From Clostridia bacterium (lineage in GTDB: Bacteria > Bacillota > Peptococcia > Peptococcales > BICA1-8), in contig JASKKI010000007.1 of NCBI GenBank assembly GCA_030154225.1, forward strand, positions 1 through 55,154: 55,154 nucleotides of DNA, in the 5' to 3' direction. Under the pieces are notes generated by a model. It did no database searches and was not told the origin of the DNA. It worked only from the letters and a program-made list of their open reading frames with translations. Numbering within the stretch: the stretch's first letter is position 1; every line of letters begins with the position of its first letter. Both the position numbers and the translations under genes were made by a program. This document shows, piece after piece, positions 1 through 7,885 of this stretch.

Positions 1-85
1 TGGAGGCTGGGCTTATTAAGTGTACCCTTTTTTAAGAAAATTTAGCTTTAGAATTTCCAATTTTAAAATTTAAAGACTTGACATA

Positions 86-841
86 TTACCGCAGGACTAT
101 GTAGCCTACTGCTGGAGTATTACTATAAAAGAACTTAGCATGCTCCGGGTCTTTTATTGGTCCTCCGTAAACCATATTAAATACGGTAGGATTAATTCTG
201 TTAGCCGCTTTGAAAATTCTATTTGCCATATCTGCACCATCTTTTAAGGTAATCCTTGGCTTTACTCCGGTCATACCTCCTATGGTCCAGCCGAGGTGGG
301 CGCAGATTATATCTACATTTACCTTAGCCATTTCTTCAGCCTGTTTTTCATTAAAAACAAAAGCAATAGTAAATAAATTTCTTTCAACCGCTTTGGCCAT
401 GAAATCTATTTCCTTTTGAAAACCCAAATTATTTTCCTCCAAGGCTTGTCTAAAAATTCCGTCAATTAAACCTACCGTTGGAAAATTGTTCACACCATGA
501 AAACCATTTAATATTATTTTTTCTAATAATTTATCTTGATCTAATGTTGGGTCTGTTGCGCAAACACCAAAAATTATAGGTTTATCTGTAACCCTAGGTA
601 TTATTTCCTGTGTGCCAAATTTCATAACCATTTCATTACTGTTTGCAAAAGGCATCATACACCCTAAGGAAGAAACACCTATTGTCCTAAATCTACCGGC
701 ATTTAACACTAGAAGCAAATCTGCTCCTCCTTCTACGGCTTGTTTTGCAGAAAGCCCCGATCCAACAGCAACTCCAATAATTGGCTTATTTTGCATTATA
801 CTGTTTTTTAATTTTTCTATAATTATCTTTCTAGAAAACAT
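86..841 (-). CDS. Phosphoenolpyruvate hydrolase-like TIM-barrel protein, C-terminus short
   Basis: A 251-residue protein of the PEP-hydrolase/IGPS-like TIM-barrel family (PF09370 type), cytosolic, with no firmly known substrate in bacteria. The start is supported by AGGAGA seven bases upstream. Early residues show GVAVGSGLSAKQAVEGGADL, typical of a phosphate-binding barrel strand and helix, followed by GVCATDP, GVNNFPTVGLIDG, and ICAHLGWTIGG, which match the family's conserved blocks. Family members usually continue past the last beta strand with a G-S-S-x-E-R-x-P-like segment; here the chain stops right after the AVGYI strand, so about 20-25 residues seem to be missing, perhaps by a frameshift. 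It stands alone and diverges from dgt. The family call is firm; the function is open. Confidence 0.75.
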   Translation of the reverse strand: MFSRKIIIEKLKNSIMQNKPIIGVAVGSGLSAKQAVEGGADLLLVLNAGRFRTIGVSSLGCMMPFANSNEMVMKFGTQEIIPRVTDKPIIFGVCATDPTLDQDKLLEKIILNGFHGVNNFPTVGLIDGIFRQALEENNLGFQKEIDFMAKAVERNLFTIAFVFNEKQAEEMAKVNVDIICAHLGWTIGGMTGVKPRITLKDGADMANRIFKAANRINPTVFNMVYGGPIKDPEHAKFFYSNTPAVGYIVLR

Positions 842-1003
842 GGTAATTTCTCCTAATGAAAGTATGTATTTTTGTTTTCCACAAAAGCTCGGTCATTCCT
901 TCTAGCAACAAATTTTATTTTTGCAAATAAAAAAACAGGAGTTTAGTCCTAAATATAGAAAGTTTACATTTTATAGCCTACTTGTATTTAAGAGGTGATT
1001 TTT

Positions 1004-2041
1004 TTGATAAGACAACATATCGAAGATATGGAAGAAAAAAATTTGTCACCTTTTGCGGCATTAGCTAAAAATTCAAAGGGGCGGAGTTTTCCTGAAGAAC
1101 CTGACCCCATTAGAACCTGTTTTATGCGAGATAGAGACCGGGTTATTCATTCTAAGGCCTTTAGAAGATTAAAACATAAAACCCAAGTATATATTTCACC
1201 TACAAATGACCATTATCGTACCCGGTTGACCCATACTCTGGAGGTTAATCAGATTGCCAAAACTATAGGTAAGGGATTAGGACTTAATGAAGATTTGATT
1301 GAGGCCATTGCCTTAGCCCATGATGTAGGACATACTCCTTTTGCTCACACCGGTGAAGAGGTATTAAATCAACTTATCGAAGGAGGTTTCCGCCATAACG
1401 AAAACAGTGTGCGGGTTTTGACTAAGATTGAACGGGGTAACTTGGGGCGAGGGCTTAATCTCAGTCACGAGGTTTTAGATGGCGTGCTACACCATAGTGG
1501 TTTTGGGGTAAGTAAAACAAGGGCAGAAACCTTAGAAGGTCAGATTATTCGTTTAAGTGATAAAATAGCCTATGTCCAGCATGATATTGATGACAGTATC
1601 AGGGCGGGTATATTAAAGGAAGAAGATTTACCACAAAAATATTTACAAGTTTTAGGTACTACCCATAGTGCCCGAATAGCTACTTTAGTTATTGATGTCA
1701 TAACCCATGTTTCAGAACAGTTAAAGGTAAATCCCGCTGTGCAAATAAATCTAAGCCCGGAGAAAGAAGAAGCCTTAAAAGGATTACGGGAATTTATGTT
1801 TGAAAATGTTTACCGGGGAAATTTTTGCAGTCAGGAAAGGGAAAGGGCAATGTTTGTAGTAGAATACTTATTTACTTATTATAAAAAACGCCCTGATAAA
1901 TTGCCTGAATTTTACCGGGAAATAGCTAAGGAAGAAGGGCTTGAAAGAGGAGTTAGTGATTATATTTCCGGTATGAGTGATAACTATTGTGTCACTTTAT
2001 TTAAAGATTTAGTAGTGCCCAAATCTTTTATTAATAAATAA
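1004..2041 (+). CDS. dgt: Deoxyguanosinetriphosphate triphosphohydrolase-like protein
   Basis: HD-superfamily triphosphohydrolase that splits dNTPs (classically dGTP) to the nucleoside and tripolyphosphate. The metal-binding HD set is visible: His in RLTHTLEV, His-Asp in ALAHDVGHTPFAH, and the late Asp in KIAYVQHDIDD. The N-terminus LSPFAALAKNSKGR is typical of the Firmicutes short form (about 330-345 residues). I chose the TTG at 1004, which has AGAGGTG six bases upstream, over the in-frame GTG at 995, which lies inside that ribosome binding site. This gives 345 residues. dgt just upstream of dnaG is a common clostridial arrangement, but a 255-base gap separates it from the next gene, so it may be transcribed separately. 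Confidence 0.93.
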   Translation: MIRQHIEDMEEKNLSPFAALAKNSKGRSFPEEPDPIRTCFMRDRDRVIHSKAFRRLKHKTQVYISPTNDHYRTRLTHTLEVNQIAKTIGKGLGLNEDLIEAIALAHDVGHTPFAHTGEEVLNQLIEGGFRHNENSVRVLTKIERGNLGRGLNLSHEVLDGVLHHSGFGVSKTRAETLEGQIIRLSDKIAYVQHDIDDSIRAGILKEEDLPQKYLQVLGTTHSARIATLVIDVITHVSEQLKVNPAVQINLSPEKEEALKGLREFMFENVYRGNFCSQERERAMFVVEYLFTYYKKRPDKLPEFYREIAKEEGLERGVSDYISGMSDNYCVTLFKDLVVPKSFINK

Positions 2042-2296
2042 CGTTCTCGGATAATTAACCCGTGCTCAGTGTCTAGAATTGGGCTTTAGCGCCTTAAACA
2101 CTATGAATTATTGTCTATGAACTATTAACTAACTTTATGTTTTTAATTGTAAATTTTGGTACATAATATAGAAGTCTAATTATATAAAAAAATTTTATTT
2201 TTGCCAAGAAAAAAATATCAGTTTTGGCAGGAAATTTTATTTTATTAGCGAATACTAGTTATCCGTTGTTATTTTTATTTGTCTACAGGAGAACTA
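2042..2296. other. Intergenic stretch between dgt and yaiI with imperfect inverted repeat
   Basis: No gene is seen here. It contains an AT-rich block around 2198-2245 in which TTGCCAA and TTTGGCA face each other (weak inverted repeat), followed by a GCAGGAAATTTTATTTT tract just upstream of the yaiI start. A related ATTTTATTTTTGCAAATAAA tract lies upstream of dgt near 911-935. These could be promoter or leader elements, but no clear -35/-10 pair stands out. Confidence 0.35.
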
Positions 2297-2743
2297 ATGA
2301 AAATATATGTTGATGCCGATGCCTGCCCGGTAAAAGATATAATAATAGAGGTTGCTAGGGAACAGCAAATACCTGTTATTATGGTTTGCAGCCTTTCTCA
2401 CTATAGTGATTATAAAGAAGATGCTGAATATATTATTGTAGATAATATACCTCAGGCAGCGGATATAACAATTATGAATAAGGTAAAATCCGGGGATATT
2501 GTTGTTACCCAGGATTACGGTTTAGCTTCTCTCGTGCTTGAAAAAGGTGCTATAGCTTTACATCATTCCGGTAAAAGGTATACCAGTGAAAATATTGATC
2601 ACCTTTTATTTAAACGTCATTTGGCAGTTAAAATACGTAGAGGCGGTGGTAAGATATCCGGACCAAAGACTTTTTCAAAAAAAGATAAAGAAAGTTTCAG
2701 GCAGGCTCTATTAAAGCTAGTTTTACAATTTAGGCAGGAATAA
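2297..2743 (+). CDS. YaiI/YqxD family protein (UPF0178)
   Basis: A 148-residue cytosolic protein of the YaiI/YqxD (UPF0178) family, thought from fold to be a PIN-like or nuclease-related domain but without proven activity. The family signature at the N-terminus, MKIYVDADACPVK, is complete, and conserved blocks TQDYGLASLVLEKGA and GGGKISGPKTF follow. The ATG at 2297 has CAGGAG five bases upstream and yields the exact family N-terminus, so the in-frame TTG at 2279 is not used. It sits 48 bases before dnaG, the position it also occupies in many Firmicutes, and is probably cotranscribed with dnaG and rpoD. Confidence 0.92.
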   Translation: MKIYVDADACPVKDIIIEVAREQQIPVIMVCSLSHYSDYKEDAEYIIVDNIPQAADITIMNKVKSGDIVVTQDYGLASLVLEKGAIALHHSGKRYTSENIDHLLFKRHLAVKIRRGGGKISGPKTFSKKDKESFRQALLKLVLQFRQE

Positions 2744-2791
2744 AGCAAGGGATGGCGAAATTTGTTAAGAAGTTAAGATGAGGGTGATAAT

Positions 2792-4582
2792 ATGGCAACA
2801 GGTTTTATTCCTCAAGAAATAATTGATGAGATTGCCGCCTACTCTGATATTGTAGAAATAGTTAATGAGTATGTGCCTTTGAAAAAGAGGGGAAGAAACT
2901 TTCAGGGTCTTTGTCCGTTTCATCACGAAAAAACACCTTCTTTTACTGTTTCCCCTGACAAGCAAATTTTCCGGTGTTTTGGTTGTGGTGTTGGTGGGAA
3001 TATTTTTAGTTTTATTATGCAAATAGAGGGTTTAAACTTTCCGGAAGCTGTTGAAAAATTGGCCCAAAGAGCAGGGATTCCTTTACCAAAGCAGGAGATG
3101 ACTGCTGCTCAGAAAGAGGAATTAAAACAAAAAGAAAGATGGTACAAAATTAATGAGTTAACAGCTCAATTTTATCATAAAATTCTACTTGATACAAAAT
3201 TTGGGAAGAAAGCTCTTGACTATCTTAAAAAAAGAGGAATTACTGCTGAGATAATAGAAAAATTCCATTTGGGAGTTTCCTTACCTGATTGGGATGGCCT
3301 GATAAAATTTATGAATAAAAGAGGTGTACGTTACAAGGAATTACTCGAGTTGGGTTTAATTTTACCTAAGAATTCCGGTCGAGGATATTATGACCGTTTT
3401 CGAAACAGACTTATGTTTCCCATCTGGGATAATGCCAGTAGAGTAATTGCTTTTGGTGGCAGAGTTTTGGATGATGGAGAACCCAAATACTTAAATTCTC
3501 CTGACACTCCACTTTTTAATAAAGGTTATTATCTTTATGGATTACACCTTGCTAAAAGTTCAATTCGGAATGAAGATTTGGCTGTTATTGTTGAAGGTTA
3601 TATGGATGTAATAGCTTGCCATCAATATGGTATTACCAATGTCGTAGCATCTTTAGGGACAGCTTTAACACAACAGCAGGCCAGGGCTTTAATGAGACAT
3701 ACCTATAATGTTGCCATAGCATATGATGCTGATATTGCCGGATCTAATGCTACTTTGAGAGGTTTGGATATACTTGGTGATTTAGGATGCCAGGTTAGAG
3801 TCGTAAATTTACCCAAGGGCTTGGATCCTGATGAATATCTTAGAAACTTTGGATCTCAAGAGTTCAGCAAGCTAGTAGCTCAGGGAGAAAATCTTATTGA
3901 ATATAAATTGTCTAATGCTATGGAAAATGTTAATCATGCATCTATTGAGGGTAAAATTAAGATAATACAAAGTATTTTACCTGACCTTTACAAAATTGAT
4001 AGCCCTGTAGCTAGAGAAGGTGCAGTAAAACTAATAAGCAACAAACTGGGCATAGCAGATACAAGTATTTTAAGTGAGCTTCGTAAATATAGACAGGAAA
4101 AGCAGAAATTTCCTCAAAATAAGGATAGAAATTCCGAGAAAAGAGAAAATAAAATAGTGAATCTAACAGATTTAAACAAAATTGAAGTTCAGATGTTAAA
4201 AATCCTTTTTGAACACAATAAATATTTTGCAGATGTGGAAAAAGTGGGAGGAAAAGAACTTTTTACTTCACCCTTAAATGAACTATACCAGCAAATGGTA
4301 GAAAAATTCCTGTTAAAAGGTAAAGTAATTGGTTCTGATTTAAATGAAAAAGATAGCGAACTGCTAGCTTTTGTGTTAATGAATGAATTTGATATACCAA
4401 ATTCTGATAAGGTAGTAGCAGACTATATAAAAAATCTACAAATTAATAAACTAAATAAAGACTACAGTAATACTATTAAGGAATTGAGTGAAGCTGAAAA
4501 ACTGGGTGATGCAGAAGGGGTTAAAAAACTCCTTTCTCACATAGAATGGATCATACAACAGAAAAAGTTATTGGCACCCTAG
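2792..4582 (+). CDS. dnaG: DNA primase
   Basis: DnaG synthesises RNA primers for lagging-strand replication. All domains are visible in the 596 residues: the N-terminal CHC2 zinc ribbon (CPFHH near residue 41 and CFGCG near 63), the RNA-polymerase catalytic core, and the TOPRIM segment (VIVEGYMDVIA near residue 267 and AYDADIAG near 310) that binds catalytic metal. A C-terminal helical region fits the helicase-binding domain. The ATG is preceded by GAGGG. It sits in the classic macromolecular-synthesis operon directly ahead of rpoD (18 bases between the two genes). Confidence 0.98.
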   Translation: MATGFIPQEIIDEIAAYSDIVEIVNEYVPLKKRGRNFQGLCPFHHEKTPSFTVSPDKQIFRCFGCGVGGNIFSFIMQIEGLNFPEAVEKLAQRAGIPLPKQEMTAAQKEELKQKERWYKINELTAQFYHKILLDTKFGKKALDYLKKRGITAEIIEKFHLGVSLPDWDGLIKFMNKRGVRYKELLELGLILPKNSGRGYYDRFRNRLMFPIWDNASRVIAFGGRVLDDGEPKYLNSPDTPLFNKGYYLYGLHLAKSSIRNEDLAVIVEGYMDVIACHQYGITNVVASLGTALTQQQARALMRHTYNVAIAYDADIAGSNATLRGLDILGDLGCQVRVVNLPKGLDPDEYLRNFGSQEFSKLVAQGENLIEYKLSNAMENVNHASIEGKIKIIQSILPDLYKIDSPVAREGAVKLISNKLGIADTSILSELRKYRQEKQKFPQNKDRNSEKRENKIVNLTDLNKIEVQMLKILFEHNKYFADVEKVGGKELFTSPLNELYQQMVEKFLLKGKVIGSDLNEKDSELLAFVLMNEFDIPNSDKVVADYIKNLQINKLNKDYSNTIKELSEAEKLGDAEGVKKLLSHIEWIIQQKKLLAP

Positions 4583-4600
4583 GGAAGGGGGGAGTAGACA

Positions 4601-5695
4601 GTGAAAGATCAACAATTAAAAATTGAAGGTGTTAAAGAACTTATAGAAAAAGGCAAAAAACGTGGTGCTTTAACTTACCAGGAAATTATGGATGCGCTGC
4701 AGGGTGTAGAATTATCTCCTGAGCAAATAGATGAAGTTTATGAACACCTTAGTTCAATGGGTATTGAAATTGTAGCAGATGACAATACCTTGGAGCAACT
4801 TAATGTAACAGAAACGGAAGATACCGTAGAAGACGTAGAGTTGGACTTATCTATACCAGAAGGTGTAGGAATTGATGACCCTGTTCGCATGTATTTAAAA
4901 GAAATAGGTCGTGTACCACTTCTAAGTGCTGAGGAAGAAGTTGAGCTTGCTAAACGCATGGAACAGGGAGACGAAGAGGCTAAAAGACGTTTGGCCGAAG
5001 CTAACTTGCGTCTGGTAGTAAGTATAGCTAAACGGTATGTAGGCCGGGGTATGCTATTTTTGGATTTAATTCAAGAAGGAAACCTGGGGCTAATAAAAGC
5101 AGTTGAGAAATTTGATTATCGAAAAGGTTATAAGTTTAGTACTTATGCAACCTGGTGGATAAGGCAAGCTATTACCAGGGCTATTGCCGACCAGGCTCGT
5201 ACTATAAGAATTCCTGTTCATATGGTTGAAACTATCAATAAACTAATTAGAGTTTCCCGCCATTTGTTGCAGGAATTAGGTAGAGAACCTAGCCCTGATG
5301 AAATAGCTAAGGAAATGGACATTCCCGTGGAAAGAGTTAGAGAAATCATGAAAATAGCCCAAGAACCTGTTTCTCTAGAAACACCCATCGGTGAAGAAGA
5401 AGATAGCCACTTAGGCGACTTTATTGAAGATGAAGATGCACCTGCTCCGGCAGAAGCTGCTTCATATATATTATTGAAAGAACAGTTAGAGGGTGTTTTG
5501 GATACCCTTACACCCAGGGAAGAAAAAGTATTGCGCCTCCGTTTTGGATTAGATGATGGTCGCTCACGAACTCTGGAAGAAGTAGGTCAGGAATTTGGTG
5601 TTACTAGGGAACGAATTCGGCAAATAGAGGCTAAAGCTTTAAGAAAACTGCGCCATCCAAGTCGCAGCCGTAAATTAAAGGATTACCTGGATTAA
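4601..5695 (+). CDS. rpoD: RNA polymerase sigma factor RpoD (SigA)
   Basis: The housekeeping sigma-70 factor, 364 residues, the usual Gram-positive length without the long non-conserved region of E. coli. Region 1.1 (about 1-80) is acidic. [16 protein letters not shown] marks region 1.2, [19 protein letters not shown] and [13 protein letters not shown] mark region 2, and [20 protein letters not shown] marks the region 4.2 helix-turn-helix that reads the -35 box. The GTG start has AAGGGGGGAG upstream. Probably cotranscribed with dnaG. A terminator-like hairpin follows at 5710-5780. Confidence 0.98.
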   Translation: MKDQQLKIEGVKELIEKGKKRGALTYQEIMDALQGVELSPEQIDEVYEHLSSMGIEIVADDNTLEQLNVTETEDTVEDVELDLSIPEGVGIDDPVRMYLKEIGRVPLLSAEEEVELAKRMEQGDEEAKRRLAEANLRLVVSIAKRYVGRGMLFLDLIQEGNLGLIKAVEKFDYRKGYKFSTYATWWIRQAITRAIADQARTIRIPVHMVETINKLIRVSRHLLQELGREPSPDEIAKEMDIPVERVREIMKIAQEPVSLETPIGEEEDSHLGDFIEDEDAPAPAEAASYILLKEQLEGVLDTLTPREEKVLRLRFGLDDGRSRTLEEVGQEFGVTRERIRQIEAKALRKLRHPSRSRKLKDYLD

Positions 5696-5709
5696 AAAAT
5701 ATTTGTTTG

Positions 5710-5780
5710 GCAGAACCTTACTGTTGACACGTTCCTAGATTTTTCGTATAATAGTTTTTGTCGCAGATGGTTCTGCTTTT
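5710..5780 (+). terminator. Probable rpoD terminator with a promoter inside its loop
   Basis: GCAGAACC at 5710-5717 pairs with GGTTCTGC at 5769-5776 and is followed by TTTT. The loop is unusually long (51 bases) because it contains the tRNA promoter at 5724-5752. Termination at this hairpin is an inference. Confidence 0.5.
5724..5752 (+). promoter_or_regulatory. Sigma-A promoter of the tRNA cluster
   Basis: TTGACA at 5724-5729 and TATAAT at 5747-5752 are perfect consensus boxes with a 17-base spacer, as expected for a strong stable-RNA promoter. Transcription would start near 5759 and read through the three tRNA genes to the terminator at 6174-6208. Confidence 0.93.
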
Positions 5781-5796
5781 GGTTTTATTGTTTCTC

Positions 5797-5871
5797 GGGC
5801 CTATAGCTCAGCGGTAGAGCATCCGGCTCATAACCGGACGGTCCCTGGTTCAATCCCAGGTGGGCCCACCA
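5797..5871 (+). tRNA. tRNA with CAT anticodon (Ile2 or elongator Met)
   Basis: A complete cloverleaf with an encoded CCA end. The acceptor stem GGGCCTA pairs with TGGGCCC, and the anticodon loop CTCATAA carries CAT. A fully paired first base pair rules out the initiator tRNA. The loop (A37, A38) and acceptor stem resemble the lysidine-modified tRNA-Ile2 of Firmicutes (GGACCTT type) more than elongator Met, so I favour Ile2, but automatic annotation may well say Met. Confidence 0.93.
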
Positions 5872-5945
5872 AAATAGAAGTTGGAAGTCGGAGGTCGGAA
5901 GTTAGAATTTCTGACCTCAGATTTCCGACATTTGACATCTTTTAG
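5872..5945. repeat. Heptad-repeat, hairpin-forming spacer between tRNA genes
   Basis: The spacer holds three degenerate direct heptads, GGAAGTC, GGAGGTC, and GGAAGTT, followed by GACCTC and CCGAC, which can fold back on the heptads (GTCGGAGGTC against GACCT and CCGAC). It looks like a small dispersed repeat dropped into the tRNA operon, not a gene. Confidence 0.5.
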
Positions 5946-6022
5946 GGCCCGTTGGAGAAGCGGCTTAACTCACCAGCCTTTCACGCTGGCATTCAGGGGT
6001 TCGAATCCCCTACGGGTCACCA
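5946..6022 (+). tRNA. tRNA-Glu (TTC)
   Basis: A cloverleaf of 77 bases including encoded CCA. The acceptor stem GGCCCGT pairs with ACGGGTC, the anticodon stem is CCAGC/GCTGG, and the loop CTTTCAC gives anticodon TTC for glutamate. The T-arm CAGGGGTTCGAATCCCCTA is standard. Confidence 0.96.
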
Positions 6023-6092
6023 TTCAAGAAGCAAGAGGCAGGAAAGCTATTGAATTTCTTGCCTACTGCATCGTGCATCTTGCCTCATGCAT
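6023..6092. repeat. Second hairpin-rich spacer between tRNA genes
   Basis: AGGCAGGAAA can pair with TTTCTTGCCT with one mismatch, and CAAGAGGCA faces TTGCCTC further along; GCATCGTGCAT is an additional palindrome. Like the preceding spacer, it looks like a small palindromic repeat element between cotranscribed tRNAs. Confidence 0.5.
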
Positions 6093-6168
6093 GGGCGATT
6101 AGCTCAGCTGGGAGAGCACCTGCCTTACAAGCAGGGGGTCGGCAGTTCGATCCTGTCATCGCCCACCA
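6093..6168 (+). tRNA. tRNA-Val (TAC)
   Basis: A cloverleaf of 76 bases with encoded CCA. The acceptor stem GGGCGAT pairs with ATCGCCC. The anticodon stem CCTGC/GCAGG closes loop CTTACAA, giving anticodon TAC for valine. Confidence 0.96.
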
Positions 6169-6173
6169 CAAGT

Positions 6174-6208
6174 AAAAGACCTGTTGCAATTTAAAAAACA
6201 GGTCTTTT
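6174..6208 (+). terminator. Rho-independent terminator of the tRNA operon
   Basis: AAAAGACCTGTT and AACAGGTCTTTT form a perfect 12-bp stem around an 11-base loop; the right arm ends in TTTT. Confidence 0.9.
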
Positions 6209-6325
6209 GCTTTATGATAAATTTAATCTAAACAAATTTTTGTGTCTATTTAACCTCCTGATTAATATTATAGTAATGAAGTTTTTAAAACTTTACTAGA
6301 TAGTTTAAAAAGGGAGGTTTTGTAC

Positions 6326-6568
6326 TTGTCTGATATTAAAAGTTTAGAAAATAGGCTAAACAAAGCTATGAGTGAAATTAAAGGTATTATCGATGAAGTT
6401 GTAGAGATCAGAAAAGGCTCTCCGCACAATAAGGAACAAACTGCTAAAATTTTGGAAGGATTTTTAGCAGACTTATATCAATATTTCAAAATAGCCAGCA
6501 AAGAATCTGGTGATAACCTTATGCAGGGAATTTCCTTAATGAAAATTAAGCTGATGAGCGGACTGTAA
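6326..6568 (+). CDS. Small hypothetical protein, helical
   Basis: An 80-residue protein I do not recognise. It is predicted to be all-helical with heptad-like spacing (SLENRLNKAMSEIKGIIDEV), no cysteines and no membrane segment. I chose the TTG at 6326, eight bases after GGGAGG, over the in-frame TTG at 6320, which lies only two bases from it. It is followed by its own terminator (6583-6610), so it is a monocistronic unit lying between the tRNA operon and a convergent small gene. Confidence 0.65.
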   Translation: MSDIKSLENRLNKAMSEIKGIIDEVVEIRKGSPHNKEQTAKILEGFLADLYQYFKIASKESGDNLMQGISLMKIKLMSGL

Positions 6569-6582
6569 AGTTTATGATTATT

Positions 6583-6610
6583 AAACCGGGGTTACCTCGG
6601 TTTTTATTTT
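6583..6610 (+). terminator. Terminator after the 80-residue protein
   Basis: AAACCGGGG and CCTCGGTTT form a nine-pair stem (one G-T) with loop TTA, followed by a T-rich tail. Confidence 0.85.
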
Positions 6611-6642
6611 TTCAAAATATCGGCTTAATATTTGTTAACAAT

Positions 6643-6987
6643 TTATTTACCTGGGAACCTACTTTTTTTAGCATTAGCCTTGACAGCTCCAACTGCTAAA
6701 GCCCTTTTCCTTACACGAACTTTATTTTTCAAATTTTTTATTTCTTCATTTTTTGGTTTTACATTTGTCTCTTCGACAATATTACTGATATTAGACCTAA
6801 AATTATTTAATACATTGTTAGAAGTTTGGGAAACAGTTAATATACTTTTAGTGGTTAGTACTGCTACCCGTCTTAGCGCTTTTTTTGCTATTGGTGTTAA
6901 AGTTAGCGCTAAAAGTCCTCCAATAGCTATTAAACCTAAAAATGAGGTACTATAAAGCATTCTCATACCTGTTCTGATTCTGCTCAA
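6643..6987 (-). CDS. Hypothetical membrane-anchored basic protein
   Basis: A 114-residue protein of unknown family. One hydrophobic segment near residues 13-34 (SFLGLIAIGGLLALTLTPIA) is followed by a long, strongly basic tail (KNLKNKVRVRKRALAVGAVK), suggesting a single-pass membrane protein with a cytoplasmic, possibly nucleic-acid- or membrane-interacting tail. The TTG start at 6987 is supported by GGAGGTGAT at the right distance on the minus strand. It converges with the upstream 80-residue gene. Spore-former genomes carry many such short membrane proteins, but I see no specific signature. Confidence 0.6.
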   Translation of the reverse strand: MSRIRTGMRMLYSTSFLGLIAIGGLLALTLTPIAKKALRRVAVLTTKSILTVSQTSNNVLNNFRSNISNIVEETNVKPKNEEIKNLKNKVRVRKRALAVGAVKANAKKSRFPGK

Positions 6988-7177
6988 AAAATAATCACCT
7001 CCAAAAAATAGTTTGTGTAGGTAATAATGAATTAATACAGAAAGAATAAAAACATGTCAAAATCAATATTGGGAAGGTCTATAAATTATTAAAAAAATTA
7101 CTTTTTGTTTAGATTTGTTTTTCCGGGTAAGATAATAATATAGATTTTATAATTTTAATATTGGAGTGAAAGGTGAA

Positions 7178-7885
7178 ATGGTAAAATTATCAAAAAGATT
7201 AAAACAAGTAGCATCCTTTGTTCCACTAGGTACCGTGGTTGCCGATATAGGTACAGACCATGCCCTTTTACCTAGCTTTCTGGTCCAGGAAAAAATTTCA
7301 CCTTCTGCCATTGCTGTAGATATTAATGAAGGGCCTATAAAAGTAGCTCAAGCCCAGATTAGGAAATTACTTCTAGCAGATAAAATTTCAGTTCGCTATG
7401 GAGATGGACTTGAACCCATTAAAGTTGGAGAAGTCCAAACTGTTGTAATTGCAGGTATGGGTGGATCAACAATTACAAAAATTTTAAATAAAAGTACTCA
7501 AGTAGTTGCTAAATTACAACGTTTAATTCTTCAACCCAACTTAGCAGCTGATTTAGTACGTTCCTGGGCTGTACATAATAATTGGAAAATTATTGATGAA
7601 GAAATTATCTTTGAAGACGGTCATTTTTATGAGATAATTGTTTTAGAACCAGGGAAAATGGAACTTGAGGATGATATCTATCTGTTTTTAGGTCCCAAGC
7701 TAGTAGAGAAATACCATGTATACTTGGTAGATTATTTAAAAAACCAGAAAAAAGCTGAGCAGGAAATTTTAAAACAACTGGAGAAAAGTAATAGTAAAGA
7801 GGCTCAAGAAAAGTCAAAATCAATTAGGGAAAAGTGGAACAAGATAGGACAGGTGATAAAATGCCACTTAGATGTAGAGATATAA
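7178..7885 (+). CDS. trmK: tRNA (adenine(22)-N1)-methyltransferase
   Basis: TrmK methylates N1 of A22 in tRNA using S-adenosylmethionine. Residues LSKRLKQVASFVPLGTVVADIGTDH contain the conserved N-terminus and the SAM-binding Asp-x-Gly motif, followed by AVDINEGPIKVAQ and VIAGMGGSTI, all diagnostic of the family. The C-terminal third is charged and coiled-coil-like, as in the family. I prefer the ATG at 7178 (235 residues), which matches the family N-terminus; an in-frame GTG at 7166 would add four residues. The 3' end overlaps the next gene by 25 bases, as in the usual trmK-nif3 pair downstream of rpoD. Confidence 0.93.
   Translation: MVKLSKRLKQVASFVPLGTVVADIGTDHALLPSFLVQEKISPSAIAVDINEGPIKVAQAQIRKLLLADKISVRYGDGLEPIKVGEVQTVVIAGMGGSTITKILNKSTQVVAKLQRLILQPNLAADLVRSWAVHNNWKIIDEEIIFEDGHFYEIIVLEPGKMELEDDIYLFLGPKLVEKYHVYLVDYLKNQKKAEQEILKQLEKSNSKEAQEKSKSIREKWNKIGQVIKCHLDVEI

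Noticed and set aside
5797-5871. Initiator tRNA-fMet reading of the CAT tRNA
   Set aside because: The first acceptor pair is a normal G-C; bacterial initiator tRNAs have a mismatch there.
5881-6102. 73-residue reading frame on the plus strand
   Set aside because: It runs through tRNA-Glu and both spacer repeats, so it is a chance frame.
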